Shown here piece after piece: positions 55,091-64,000 of a stretch of 64,000 nucleotides of DNA. Made by a program: the position numbers and the translations under genes. Numbering within the stretch: position 1 is the first letter of the stretch; every line of letters starts with the position of its first letter. The notes under the pieces were generated by a model, which was given only the letters and a program-made list of their open reading frames with translations, made no database searches and had not been told where the DNA came from. Source of the DNA: Septoria linicola (taxonomy: Eukaryota; Ascomycota; Dothideomycetes; Mycosphaerellales; Mycosphaerellaceae); assembly GCA_024114885.1 (NCBI GenBank), contig CP099418.1, positions 4,340,001 through 4,404,000 on the forward strand, written 5' to 3'.

Positions 55091-56997
55091 GGATGGTTCT
55101 GCATGGTGTCATTTTGGAATGTCCCGCTGTGTCGATGTGCGTTTAGAGCTCCCCAAGGGGCCTGTTGAGGCGATCTCTCTTGCAATTCCCCAACCCATAG
55201 TAGTTGTGTAGTTCGCTGTTACGTGAATCGGGTTTGCTGCCGTTCTGTAGCTGACTGGAAGTTGATTTGTGTCAGCTTGATCGTGTCAATGAGCTACATC
55301 CAGTGTGCAATATCCTTTAGTATTATACCTGTGCTGGATCTGGAGTTTCTTCCCATAGAGGTGGCTGAGCACAGGTCCGTACCTACAATCGCATTCTGAT
55401 CTACATGACACAGTCGATGTGAGATCTACTCTGCTCAAGTACTTGTCGGTATTAACACCAAGCGTAGGCCCGAAAAAGGCCAGCAATAGATCGCATGACG
55501 CGCCGGTGGTATGCTCTCGTGGCTGTGGCATCGAGCTTGGTGCCGACTTTGCGAGATGGCATTCCTGGACCAATCCTAGTTAAGGGTCGTCGCGCTGGAT
55601 GCACCCATCTTATGACATGTCTCTGCTGACAGAAGAACGGAAAAACGCAGCTGCGAGGCCCATTGCCGCCTTCATCAGCTGCGGAATGGTCCTGACATCG
55701 TGACTCGCCTCGCCAGCGTTTAGCCGTGTTTCGTTGATACCTCACCTGAAGCATCTACACCTCTCGATGCTTCACAGCCACTGGGGTTTGATCATTTCAG
55801 ACGATCGATGAGCTCAGTCACTGTATTGTGTGCCAACGAATGTACTGCAATGCGTTCCTGCTAGAGGTCGCTGAGTTGGATTCTGCAAAGCTGTTGTCAT
55901 GACTTTATAATTATGATGGCAAATGCCGTTTGCAGCATGACCATCGCCTCCCGATAACAGACATGGAGCAGGGGTGGACAAAATAAATCGTCTATAGAGC
56001 TTGTTCCAGGCTGGGACAATGTCTCGCACTATTGGGCGATATCGTCATCTGTGAATGAAAATGGACGTGTGGTCCGCAGCAAAGGTCCTGTGTTGTCCTG
56101 TCTCAGCGAAACATGCAGTGCGAAATGTGGATTCTGGACGAATCCATGCAGGCACTTGAGAGTCGAGGTCTGCCAACGTGGGCATGGGCCGCCACACGTG
56201 GCCATTGCAGCCAAGGATGAAGCGGAGTTGGCACTGATTCGTGCGAGCGAGCTCTCGCATCGCTCGGTAGATGGACATCCCTGACAACGCACATGGTACA
56301 AGATGCAGTCCCTGGTCTGACGGAGAAAAAGAGCTGGTCGCCAGGGACGGTTGTGCGATTGCTGGAAGGCTGGGAAGGGCACGAGGTGACGCACGCCCGG
56401 ATATGAGTTCCTTGTCTTGAGATTTTTTGGTGTGATTGTATACCGTCGATCAACACGCTGTTTGTCAAGCAGAGTGGGAGCTCGCATCGGATCTACAGAG
56501 CTCGCCCTCCTCGACTCAAACTCAAACGCAAGAGAAAGACATCCTGCGCCCGGTGTCCAACCAGATCCCGCTCCCTTCTTTCGAACCAACGGACACACTG
56601 CCACCAGCACCCACAACGACCTCTACCGACTGCGGAATCCGTCCATTGTGAGCCGCCTACACTGATTGTCTGCTGTGCCTCCGTCCAGATCATCAGTCGT
56701 GCAACTCGAGACGCATTGAAGGCTGGTTTCAGAACAACGTTGTCTCACTTGCCTCGAACGAAGGGATAACCCATTCCACAAAGCCAACGCCGATACACGA
56801 CACTGCTGTCCTTCCTCCGCTGGGTTTCCGACCTGTTGCGCCTCACGGTAAGCACTTTCTTTCTCTTTTGTCGGGCTTCGCAGCGAGCGCCAGTAGAGCA
56901 GTACAACCCGCACGCGGCACTCGCTCTTTATAGCTCAGCCAGCGTGCCGAAAACGACGTCCACGTGGTATACACGCTACAATCGAAGCTTATTCCGC
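55091..56997. other. Gene-poor stretch, nothing recognised
   Basis: About 1.9 kb. A 195-codon minus-strand frame at 56029-56616 lacks any motif and conflicts with plus-strand frames. The right end is probably the leader of the next gene. Confidence 0.5.
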
Positions 56998-57606
56998 ATG
57001 CAGACAGGAACCATCGCCCCAAACCACGAGGGAGAGCGAGACACATCCAATCGCCATAGCAATCACAATGGTATGCCACTAGTTTCACCTACCTGCGCAT
57101 GTTGTCCCTATCTGACCAGCATCCCCCAGCCTACCTCTGACGCTCGCTTTTCCACCTACTCGGGCGCTCCGTCTCTGCAGCCTTCCATTGCCAACACGCA
57201 CGACTCCAGCTCCAACCGCTCCTCGTCGCAGCACTACAACAGCTCGCGCTACAGCGAGCAGACCTTCCTCATGCCCGAAACTATTCCGGAAAAGGGTCGC
57301 CTGATCTACGGCAGCAGAAGCGACACGGCCTCCTCCTTGACTCTCTCTTCCAACGACCCCAAGGCGGCCGACATCAAGACGTTTGCCAACTGTCTCGACC
57401 GCATGAGTGACGAGCGTCTGGCAGACAAGCAGCGCTACCGCATGAGCAGCAACAAGTCGGAGGATATGGGCAAAATTGCATTAGGCGCACGAGTAGAGCG
57501 CGCACTATCACGGAGAATGGTGGGACAAGATGCAGTCTTGAAGCCTAAGAAGTCCGCCACCTTGCCCATTGACGAGAAGCGCGCGCTGGAAGTGGAAGCC
57601 AACTAG
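56998..57606 (+). CDS. Small disordered conserved-type protein, function unknown
   Basis: I start at 56998 (MQTGTIAPNHEGERDTSNRH), 54 codons inside the open frame, because upstream residues look like leader; the upstream Met at 56836 is possible. The 202-residue product is Ser/Asn-rich up to about residue 110, then has a more ordered helical end: DIKTFANCLDRMSDERLADK and LGARVERALSRRMVGQD. No membrane segment or signal is seen after the chosen start. I do not recognise the family. Confidence 0.65.
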   Translation: MQTGTIAPNHEGERDTSNRHSNHNGMPLVSPTCACCPYLTSIPQPTSDARFSTYSGAPSLQPSIANTHDSSSNRSSSQHYNSSRYSEQTFLMPETIPEKGRLIYGSRSDTASSLTLSSNDPKAADIKTFANCLDRMSDERLADKQRYRMSSNKSEDMGKIALGARVERALSRRMVGQDAVLKPKKSATLPIDEKRALEVEAN

Positions 57607-58318
57607 AAGTCTTTGCGGCGTCCAGTGTTACGACAGCACAGCACAGCTTGATTATGCATACAAGCGAGCAAGCGGCATACAAATCGTGGATTTTTTTCAC
57701 ACCTTACAGCACCTCCAATGGGAAGGCGGGTCGGGAACACGAAAATGGGAATCTGATGGCGCTCTTTGGTTTGACGGATGGGCTTGTCACGAAAGGGAGA
57801 ATCGGCGTTTTTGCTATGGTGGCTGCATCATCATCATCTGGGGCGACGAAGTCTTCAATTGCTTGTAAACCTGCGATGACTTCCCTTGCATCTTGCAACA
57901 ATACCCTCACCTGTCATTGCATTCATTAGTTGTCACACAGGCGGCCCGAACAGAACGAGCATACCTATGTCTAGCCTTTTTCTTACTTCTTATTCCACCT
58001 TGACAGGGAGCAAGGTTGTGACAATAAGAGACCTATGTGCGACCGGGATGAGACCACCGTGGCGCCATGCCACTGACGCTGAAGGAGTGTGGCAATCTAG
58101 GTGTTCGATAAGCTGTTCCCAGAAAGATAGTATGACCTGACTTGTGTGACACGACGTGAATGTGTGAAGAGGTTGTCATCATGTTCGCTTCGGATCTGAC
58201 CTCGGCTGATGAGTCGTTGGAGCACGACTCCATCCAGATCCATCAATACTTCAATCGATTCTGACCTGAGAATAAGCAAAGATTTACTCGAAGAACAACC
58301 AGCAGAGCATTGATCAGT
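57607..58318. other. Intergenic, nothing recognised
   Basis: About 710 bases; it contains the promoter of the next gene and no supported coding region. Confidence 0.5.
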
Positions 58319-59167
58319 ATGGCTGGCAACAGTATCGCTCTCTTATGCAATATTTACCCAGCTTCAAACGAGAAGCAGGAACGAGTGAGCAATACTCACA
58401 GTCAACGACCGCAACATCTACAGACCTAACAACCTCCAGATCCTCGATCTTCTTCGCGATGGAGCCAAGAACTACTACCGCAACCCATCAAACAATACGA
58501 CGACCTGGTCCTACATGACCCCATTCCCGCCACCAAAGGACTCATCCAAGCTCATCATATCCGGCCTCGAAATCTACACCGACAAATCTGCTCTACAAAA
58601 ACAAGTCAATGACAAGCAATTCTTCCAAGCATACCACGAAACCGCCAAATCCGAACAACTCTACGCTCGGGAGGAAGAGCTCGTGGCTTGGTACTTCACG
58701 GCAGGTTTCGTCGTCCGGTCTGGTAGCGAACATGCCACACCCTTCGGTGATGGAAACCTCATCAGCCAGACGAAGTTTGTATGCAAAGATCGAAGCACAG
58801 TATTGCAGATCCTTGAAAGTTTTGTCCCGTTCGTGAGGGACGAGGAGCCGGGTGTGCTTACTTATGCTGCTTTTACGAGACCCAAGGCGCCGAAGGAGGT
58901 GGTGCTCGTGGTGAGGTATAGGGATAAGAAGGCCATGATGGGTCATAGTAAGGCGGAGGAGCATGTTGATGTGGTGTAAGTTTAGTCCCTTTCTGATGGT
59001 CTACAATGGGTGAGGATAGTGTTCACTGACGATTGCTTGAATTTAGGAAGAAGATTATGCCTAATATCGAGAACGATATGGGAAAGTCTACGACGATGTG
59101 GCAGGAGATTGATGATAGCTTTGTCAGTACCAAGGCAGGTGGGCCAAGTGCGAGTGCGAAGCTGTAG
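58319..59167 (+). CDS. ABM-like dimeric alpha-beta barrel protein
   Basis: Three exons (58319-58384, 58440-58975, 59047-59167) give 240 residues. The joins read NEKQER to ILDLLRDGAKNYYRN, and HVDVV to KKIMPNIENDMG. Two repeats of an alpha-beta barrel pattern are visible: NSIALLCNIYPASN with WSYMTPFPPP and LIISGLEIYTDKSALQKQ; then GVLTYAAFTRPKAPKEVVLV. This matches fungal antibiotic-biosynthesis-monooxygenase-like proteins, which are often cytosolic and of unknown substrate. No catalytic residue can be assigned. Confidence 0.72.
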
Positions 59168-60071
59168 TATGTCATACTCGCTCATTATGGCTCGGGTTTA
59201 GCAGGCGACAATCGAAGAAATGAGCGTCGCGATGTTTCTACCAATATCCCTTATGTGTCTTATGCTCTTTTCTGTATAAGCTGCAGATGAATGGACTCGC
59301 GCTTTCGCCGGCCATCTTCAGCAGCGTCGCCGAGAAGCATACGACCAGCGACCATTGATGTTCGAGGATGTCCTGTATTGAGCCCGACGTCTCAGAGTTC
59401 GGAGAAGAAGGAGCGACCTTTTTCGAGCCCTCATCGTCATCAACCGTGGGAGCTCAGTCGTGGCTAACGCACTTCCTCTGACAGTGTGCTGGCGATTACC
59501 ACGGGATATCGAGTTCGATCGACAGAAAGTCCGAGTTCGTCTAGCGCTGCATGCCTGAAAAGTGTCGTATCGAAAGTCTTATCGGCTCTAGCTGAGAGGA
59601 TACGGTTCCATGATCCAGGCGATAGTGCAGAGCAGCTGTCATGGCGCGGAATGTTGTAGAGTTGAAGGCACCATATTACAATGCACGGTTCGACACATCT
59701 CCTTGGTCTGATAAGCTGCGGGTGCTTCGAGCCACGTCGTACCAGACTGCCTCCTGAATTCGATGGGACCGCGCACGAACGAACAAGGCTAGGCCAGGGG
59801 ATAGCGTGATCGACCCTTTACGCGTGAGCTTCATCAAGTGCAGACGCCACTCCTTATAGTTGACCGCAAATGACGTCCTTTGAACATTAGTCAATCTGGA
59901 GCATAGCAGCTCTTTACAGCTTGACTCTTGGGTTCAGCCGGGCATAACGACGGTCGAATCTTCACGCGCTTAGTTCACCTTCAAAAGGCGTGCGGTCGTG
60001 CTATGGCCCCATCTCGGCAAGGTAACCGAAGTACTTTCCAGCAATTTGACAGTCCCAACACAAGTTGATCT
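59168..60071. other. Convergent 3' flanks, nothing recognised
   Basis: About 900 bases between two converging genes with only short frames. Confidence 0.55.
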
Positions 60072-60716
60072 TCACATCAGGAACTTGGGTCTGGAAGACG
60101 GAGGCCCGCTCGTGGTCGTCTTGTCATCCTGTTTGCTGCGCTCTCGCTCTCGTTCTTCATCCCTCAGCCGTGTCTGCTCCGCCTTCTCCGCGCGCTTCGC
60201 ATCGCGTTTCTTGCGCCCTTCCCATAGCATATCTGTCTTCTCCAGCTCCTCGATGACCTGCTCCCACTCCTTCTCCTGATCAGGATCATCTGTGCCCAGC
60301 GCCTTCTTGACGTCCACATCCTCGCCCTTCTTCACACGTTCCACAACCTCGCGCAGCAGGTCCAGTTTCGCATCTGTCTGTCGGCTGAAGTTCAGCATCT
60401 CCCGCTTCAAGCCAATGATGTTAATGGCGTTGGATCCGACCAGGATCCCGAGTAGCAGAAACGTTAGGCCGATTCGCTTCTCGCTTGCAACATTGTCTCT
60501 CCTTCGTGCCCGGGCGGCCGCTTCTTCTGCTGTCGTCGGTTTGCGCAGAAACCGCGGAACCAGCGATGACCAAAAGGACGGATTGGCGACAGTGGGCAGC
60601 CGAGTCTGATCGGCGTACAGCATGCTCGCCGTGGCCATGTAGCTCCGGCGAGCGACCATCTGCCGCACGCATCCTGTGCAGACTACGCGCTGCATTACTG
60701 CCCTTGAAGGCGCCAT
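60072..60716 (-). CDS. DUF5321-like mitochondrial inner-membrane protein
   Basis: This intronless gene encodes 214 residues. The N-terminus (MAPSRAVMQRVVCTGCVRQM) is a basic mitochondrial-type presequence; a single membrane span lies at about 82-103 (GLTFLLLGILVGSNAINIIG). The following helix (LNFSRQTDAKLDLLREVVERVKKGEDVDVKKALGT has the family spacing, seen here in short pieces such as KGEDVDVKKALG) and a Lys/Arg/Glu-rich tail complete it. The arrangement resembles the fungal DUF5321 family; the name is from memory. Function is unknown. It is transcribed head-to-head with separase, 178 bases away. Confidence 0.72.
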   Translation of the reverse strand: MAPSRAVMQRVVCTGCVRQMVARRSYMATASMLYADQTRLPTVANPSFWSSLVPRFLRKPTTAEEAAARARRRDNVASEKRIGLTFLLLGILVGSNAINIIGLKREMLNFSRQTDAKLDLLREVVERVKKGEDVDVKKALGTDDPDQEKEWEQVIEELEKTDMLWEGRKKRDAKRAEKAEQTRLRDEERERERSKQDDKTTTSGPPSSRPKFLM

Positions 60717-60894
60717 GATCCAGTCGATGAGCTTGGAAGATCGCTAAGATCCAGATCCAAAGTCGACCGCGGCGGTGCTAGGGTTGTTGCTGTGCCAACT
60801 GCATCTCCGAACCCGACTATGCATGCACACGTCGACGTCGACGTCGACGATACACATATGTTCTGGAAAGTCATGCAGTAATACCTAATCGATC
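60717..60894. promoter_or_regulatory. Bidirectional promoter of DUF5321-like and separase genes
   Basis: Only 178 bases separate the two start codons. It contains a perfect 20-base palindrome at 60830-60849. Confidence 0.6.
60830..60849. repeat. Perfect 20-base palindromic hexamer repeat
   Basis: CGTCGACGTCGACGTCGACG equals its own reverse complement and consists of three CGTCGA units plus CG. It lies about 45 bases upstream of the separase ATG and about 115 bases upstream of the DUF5321-like ATG. Confidence 0.85.
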
Positions 60895-63800
60895 ATGGCT
60901 AACACGGGGGATCTAGTGGAGGAGGTGAAGGCAGCGCTTGCAGGAGGAATTGCCACTCAGTCCACGGTCGCGAATCTGCAAAGTTTGTTTGGTACAACAT
61001 CACCAGTCCCAGGAACAACCACATCTACAGCCAAGTCTTCAGCATCCACGCGAACGCCAAAGACCGCCGTCACAAAAACGACCTCATCCAGGGCTGGGAA
61101 AACTGCGCTGCCGCCTGCGAGGGGAGCGAAGAAAGTAGCATTCCTACCAGTCCTGGAGGATGAACCAAAGACTCTTCCACCCAAGAGCCGATATGCACTG
61201 GCCACGGAAATCGTCAATATCTCACTCAAGGTTCTGCAGACTGCTGCAAAGCAAGAACGTTGCTCACAGGCTGATGATGCGATCAATGGAGAATCAACGC
61301 CCAGGACTTCATCCTCGCTCTCGCAGAGAGCTCTTCAAGCACGCTCGAGCAATGTGAGTCCCGCGAAATCAGCGCCTGGCCAAAGGTCGAAAAGCAAATC
61401 AGCAGCGGCTCCGAACCCGCGCGAGGCATCAATTCAGATTGTGCCATGGTCAGCCACGGCAGAGTGCGCCAGGTTGGCCTTTTCACAGCTGCGCGCCACT
61501 GATAGACAGAAGCTTGGGGTGCGAGCGTTGCCTAAGTTCCAGTTGGAAACAGGGATGCTCTCTCTCGTGGGCCGGATGATAGCCCTTGGTCTTGACGGAT
61601 TAGCTGCCAAGGAGCTTTGCGCCGTGAAGAAAAGGCTCCAGGCCGAGGCACTTGCGACGCATTCTATCGAGAAGAACCAGCCTTCATCCCGGACGACCAA
61701 AGGGACTCACGAGACTCTCGCTAGCCTGCTCGAGCTCCAAATCGACATAGAGATGAGGACAGAGGCGGCACCACTTGCTATGACTTACTGGTCCTACGTG
61801 CTTCATCTGCTTGCGAACTCGAAGAAGCCTTTAGCTATCGAAGAGGCCATACCGTACTTGGAGCTAGACCAGCCAGGATCAGCTGTTTCTCTCATCATGA
61901 AGCAATCTGATACCATTACGGATGGCAGCAAGGCTCACAAGCAGCTCGACGCTCTGTTCCTGGCGCTAATGCGCTTCTGTCCTGCTGTCAATATCTCTGC
62001 TGATGATTCAGCGAGAGATAGGGAGAGGAGCATCCGGCCATTAGCTGCATTCAAAATCCATGGCATAGCTCTAGCTGTGCGCAAAAAGATGCTGAAGTTG
62101 GATGAGTGTACTCAAGAAATCACAGAGCCACTCTCAAGAGCTTTGACCGCCCTTCTACGGAGACTGCCGCCCCACGAGATCGATGCTGATGCTGAAGTTC
62201 TGGACGTCTGTCTGAAAACATGTGCATCACTTGACTTCAATCCGGCGACTACATCACCTGGCTCATCCAGTACTGCTTTCACGATCAGTCGCGGGATATC
62301 TTTACTTGCTGAGCAGACTAATGCAAGCGAAACCGCCTGCGTGTATGCTCAAGCCGCTGTCGACCAGTGCACTGGATTAGAGCACAACCATGCGCGTCGT
62401 ATCGCTGGTCTTGCAAGGCTATGTTCATCAAATGCAGCTCTCGGCAAGTCTGCCAAAGTATCGCAAGTCCAATCAGACGATGACCTACGAGTGGTCGTAC
62501 AAGCATTACAGCAGAGTCTCTCCGGTAGTGCAACAGACTACGGATCATTGCTTGCTGAATTGGCACACCTGCTGGAGTGCTTCGCAAGTGGCTTCTCCGA
62601 TGACTTGCAGAGGTCATTCACGCGCGCAGCTGCTACATTCGCCTCTCGCTATGCGCGACTCAACCCTGGGAAGCAGATACAGTCCATCAAAGACATCATT
62701 TCGAGATCATTGGCAGTGTGCAGGACGACCGAGGATCTTTTGGCCTGGATCACCAAAGACACGGCACAAGCGCTGAGCGGATCCGGCACCCTACGAGAAG
62801 TCAGTGCATGGATGGCTCATGAATCGCTTGTGCGAGCATGGTCCGACTCACAATCTGCAGTTCTGCTGAGTAGAGTACTGAAAGGGCTGATCACCAAAGC
62901 AGCCGCCAGTCCTGCCGAGAAGAGCATCAGTATAATATATGATGACGAATCTCTAACACCAGGAGAACGCGGTGCTGCCCTGGAGTGGCAACTTCAAGCA
63001 GCGTTCGAGTTAGCACACAAGACGAAGTACAGGCGCTCATTGAATTCTATGATTCCGAATATACTGCACCGACTCATGGCCGTCTATGATGCTCCGACTT
63101 TCCCAATCCGTCGAGCGCGAGTAGCTGCGATGATGATGCGCCATCGTACATTGGGCGGAGACGCGTTCACGCCCAAGCTGCTTCAAGCCGCCGAGTCCGC
63201 AGACAGCATCGACGAAGATCGGCTGGGCCAAGATGAAAAGCTTGTTACGTATCTGGCAGAAGTGCGCGTTTCTGTTGCGATCGCCCGCGGCTTCGAAACT
63301 GGCAACCTCACACCGTCAGCCATGGAAGCACATATCGAGGTATGGCAGCGACTGCTGCACGGCGCTCATAGTGTGGACGCTCTACATCGGGTTATCGAGC
63401 ATCCCCGCGGCTTCGCACAGCAGCTTGCCTCGTTGATGGATTACTTCGGAATGCTTGGGTACAGCAAGATACAGCTGCAGCTCTCGTGCCTAGCAAGCCA
63501 ATTGCAACAACTTCTCCACGATAGAGAGCAGCTCTGCGTCAGTGCGCTTTACTCCGTACGTGCATACTTGCTACAAGGTTATGCGGAACAAGCAGCAGTG
63601 GCTCTTGAGGAGGCGGAGAGCTACCTCTCTGGTGCTGATAATACAAGTCTGGTGGCCTTGGACTTCCAAATTACCAGGGCACAATACTTGTTGTGCGTTG
63701 ATAAGCTGGACGAATGCAATATGGCCTTGCAAAGAGCTGCTAAAGTTCGCTCCGGCTTGGCGGTCGAGTCTGTACGATCACAGCAGAGCAAGTCATACAG

Positions 63801-64000
63801 CCTGCATCACGTTCGAGGCTGGATGGTACATTCTCAATACCTTTTCGCAGCAGGTAATACCGAGCAAGCACTGCGTGCAGCGAAGAGATCTGTGAAGGTC
63901 GCAAACAGTATTTGGGCAGGTCTGGAGAAGTCGAGTCCTATCTCAACAATGCCGTCGCCTCAATCTCAAGACGAGCATGTTGTGCGCCCCGTGAATACAT
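60895..64000 (+). CDS. esp1: Separase (separin), N-terminal 1035 codons, runs off the right edge
   Basis: From MANTGDLVEEVKAALAGGIA at 60895 the frame stays open to the last base with no stop and no needed intron. The visible part is a disordered Ser/Thr/Lys-rich segment (about 30-185) followed by a helical, TPR-like solenoid with repeated Leu/Ala-rich helices, as in the N-terminal arm of fungal separases (Esp1/BimB). Supporting stretches include YALATEIVNISLKVLQTAAK, VALEEAESYLSGADN and SLHHVRGWMVHSQYLFAAGN near the end. Separase cleaves the cohesin kleisin at anaphase and is held by securin until then. The C50 protease domain with its His and Cys must lie beyond the window, so catalytic residues cannot be checked here. 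Confidence 0.88.
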   Translation, partial: MANTGDLVEEVKAALAGGIATQSTVANLQSLFGTTSPVPGTTTSTAKSSASTRTPKTAVTKTTSSRAGKTALPPARGAKKVAFLPVLEDEPKTLPPKSRYALATEIVNISLKVLQTAAKQERCSQADDAINGESTPRTSSSLSQRALQARSSNVSPAKSAPGQRSKSKSAAAPNPREASIQIVPWSATAECARLAFSQLRATDRQKLGVRALPKFQLETGMLSLVGRMIALGLDGLAAKELCAVKKRLQAEALATHSIEKNQPSSRTTKGTHETLASLLELQIDIEMRTEAAPLAMTYWSYVLHLLANSKKPLAIEEAIPYLELDQPGSAVSLIMKQSDTITDGSKAHKQLDALFLALMRFCPAVNISADDSARDRERSIRPLAAFKIHGIALAVRKKMLKLDECTQEITEPLSRALTALLRRLPPHEIDADAEVLDVCLKTCASLDFNPATTSPGSSSTAFTISRGISLLAEQTNASETACVYAQAAVDQCTGLEHNHARRIAGLARLCSSNAALGKSAKVSQVQSDDDLRVVVQALQQSLSGSATDYGSLLAELAHLLECFASGFSDDLQRSFTRAAATFASRYARLNPGKQIQSIKDIISRSLAVCRTTEDLLAWITKDTAQALSGSGTLREVSAWMAHESLVRAWSDSQSAVLLSRVLKGLITKAAASPAEKSISIIYDDESLTPGERGAALEWQLQAAFELAHKTKYRRSLNSMIPNILHRLMAVYDAPTFPIRRARVAAMMMRHRTLGGDAFTPKLLQAAESADSIDEDRLGQDEKLVTYLAEVRVSVAIARGFETGNLTPSAMEAHIEVWQRLLHGAHSVDALHRVIEHPRGFAQQLASLMDYFGMLGYSKIQLQLSCLASQLQQLLHDREQLCVSALYSVRAYLLQGYAEQAAVALEEAESYLSGADNTSLVALDFQITRAQYLLCVDKLDECNMALQRAAKVRSGLAVESVRSQQSKSYSLHHVRGWMVHSQYLFAAGNTEQALRAAKRSVKVANSIWAGLEKSSPISTMPSPQSQDEHVVRPVNT

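Noticed and set aside
56029..56616. 195-codon minus-strand frame
   Set aside because: No motif, conflicting frames on the other strand, no plausible start context.

Overview
The window is nuclear DNA of a filamentous ascomycete. Genes are split by short GT-AG introns of about 50-110 bases, sit on both strands without operons, and include ascomycete-specific families (fungal rhodopsin-domain protein, DUF3602-type RGGAGN protein, LaeA-like methyltransferase, NLR-type PNP domain). Protein flavour and the wide gene-poor gaps suggest Dothideomycetes, perhaps Mycosphaerellales; that placement is inference.

Layout. 1-6.5 kb: a secreted heme-thiolate peroxidase cut by the left edge, a frame-broken coiled-coil gene carrying an 11-base tandem duplication, and a membrane coiled-coil protein of unknown role. 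9-17 kb: a TRP-like flavin-carrier (Flc) protein, a short two-exon protein, a candidate secreted protein and a mitochondrial hotdog thioesterase. 19-24 kb: the MADS-box factor Mcm1, a head-to-head pair made of a small membrane protein and the DASH subunit Hsk3, and a coiled-coil protein with a conserved Cys/Trp-rich end. 24.7-34.2 kb: an Mtr-like amino-acid transporter, a stand-alone PNP-domain protein, and a small accessory group (LaeA-like methyltransferase, cytochrome P450, GST). 35-48 kb: mitochondrial EF-G, a short-chain dehydrogenase, a DUF3602-like protein, membrane-anchored exo-beta-1,3-glucanase, the oxidative-stress bZIP Yap1 and the splicing factor SPF30. 49-64 kb: a rhodopsin-domain membrane protein with a 19-base exon, a septin-like GTPase with a C-terminal membrane segment, a small gene broken by an apparent one-base shift, an unknown small protein, an ABM-like barrel protein, a DUF5321-like mitochondrial protein and the first 1035 codons of separase, which runs off the right edge.

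The core genes (Mcm1, Hsk3, mEF-G, Yap1, SPF30, separase) are scattered housekeeping genes, not one pathway. The parts that look accessory are the peroxidase, the small secreted protein, the PNP protein and the methyltransferase/P450/GST group. I see no transposon, CRISPR array, rRNA or convincing tRNA. Exon boundaries were placed by eye from GT/AG sites and continuity of the protein. Three or four small genes show reading-frame breaks that are either real decay or assembly indels.
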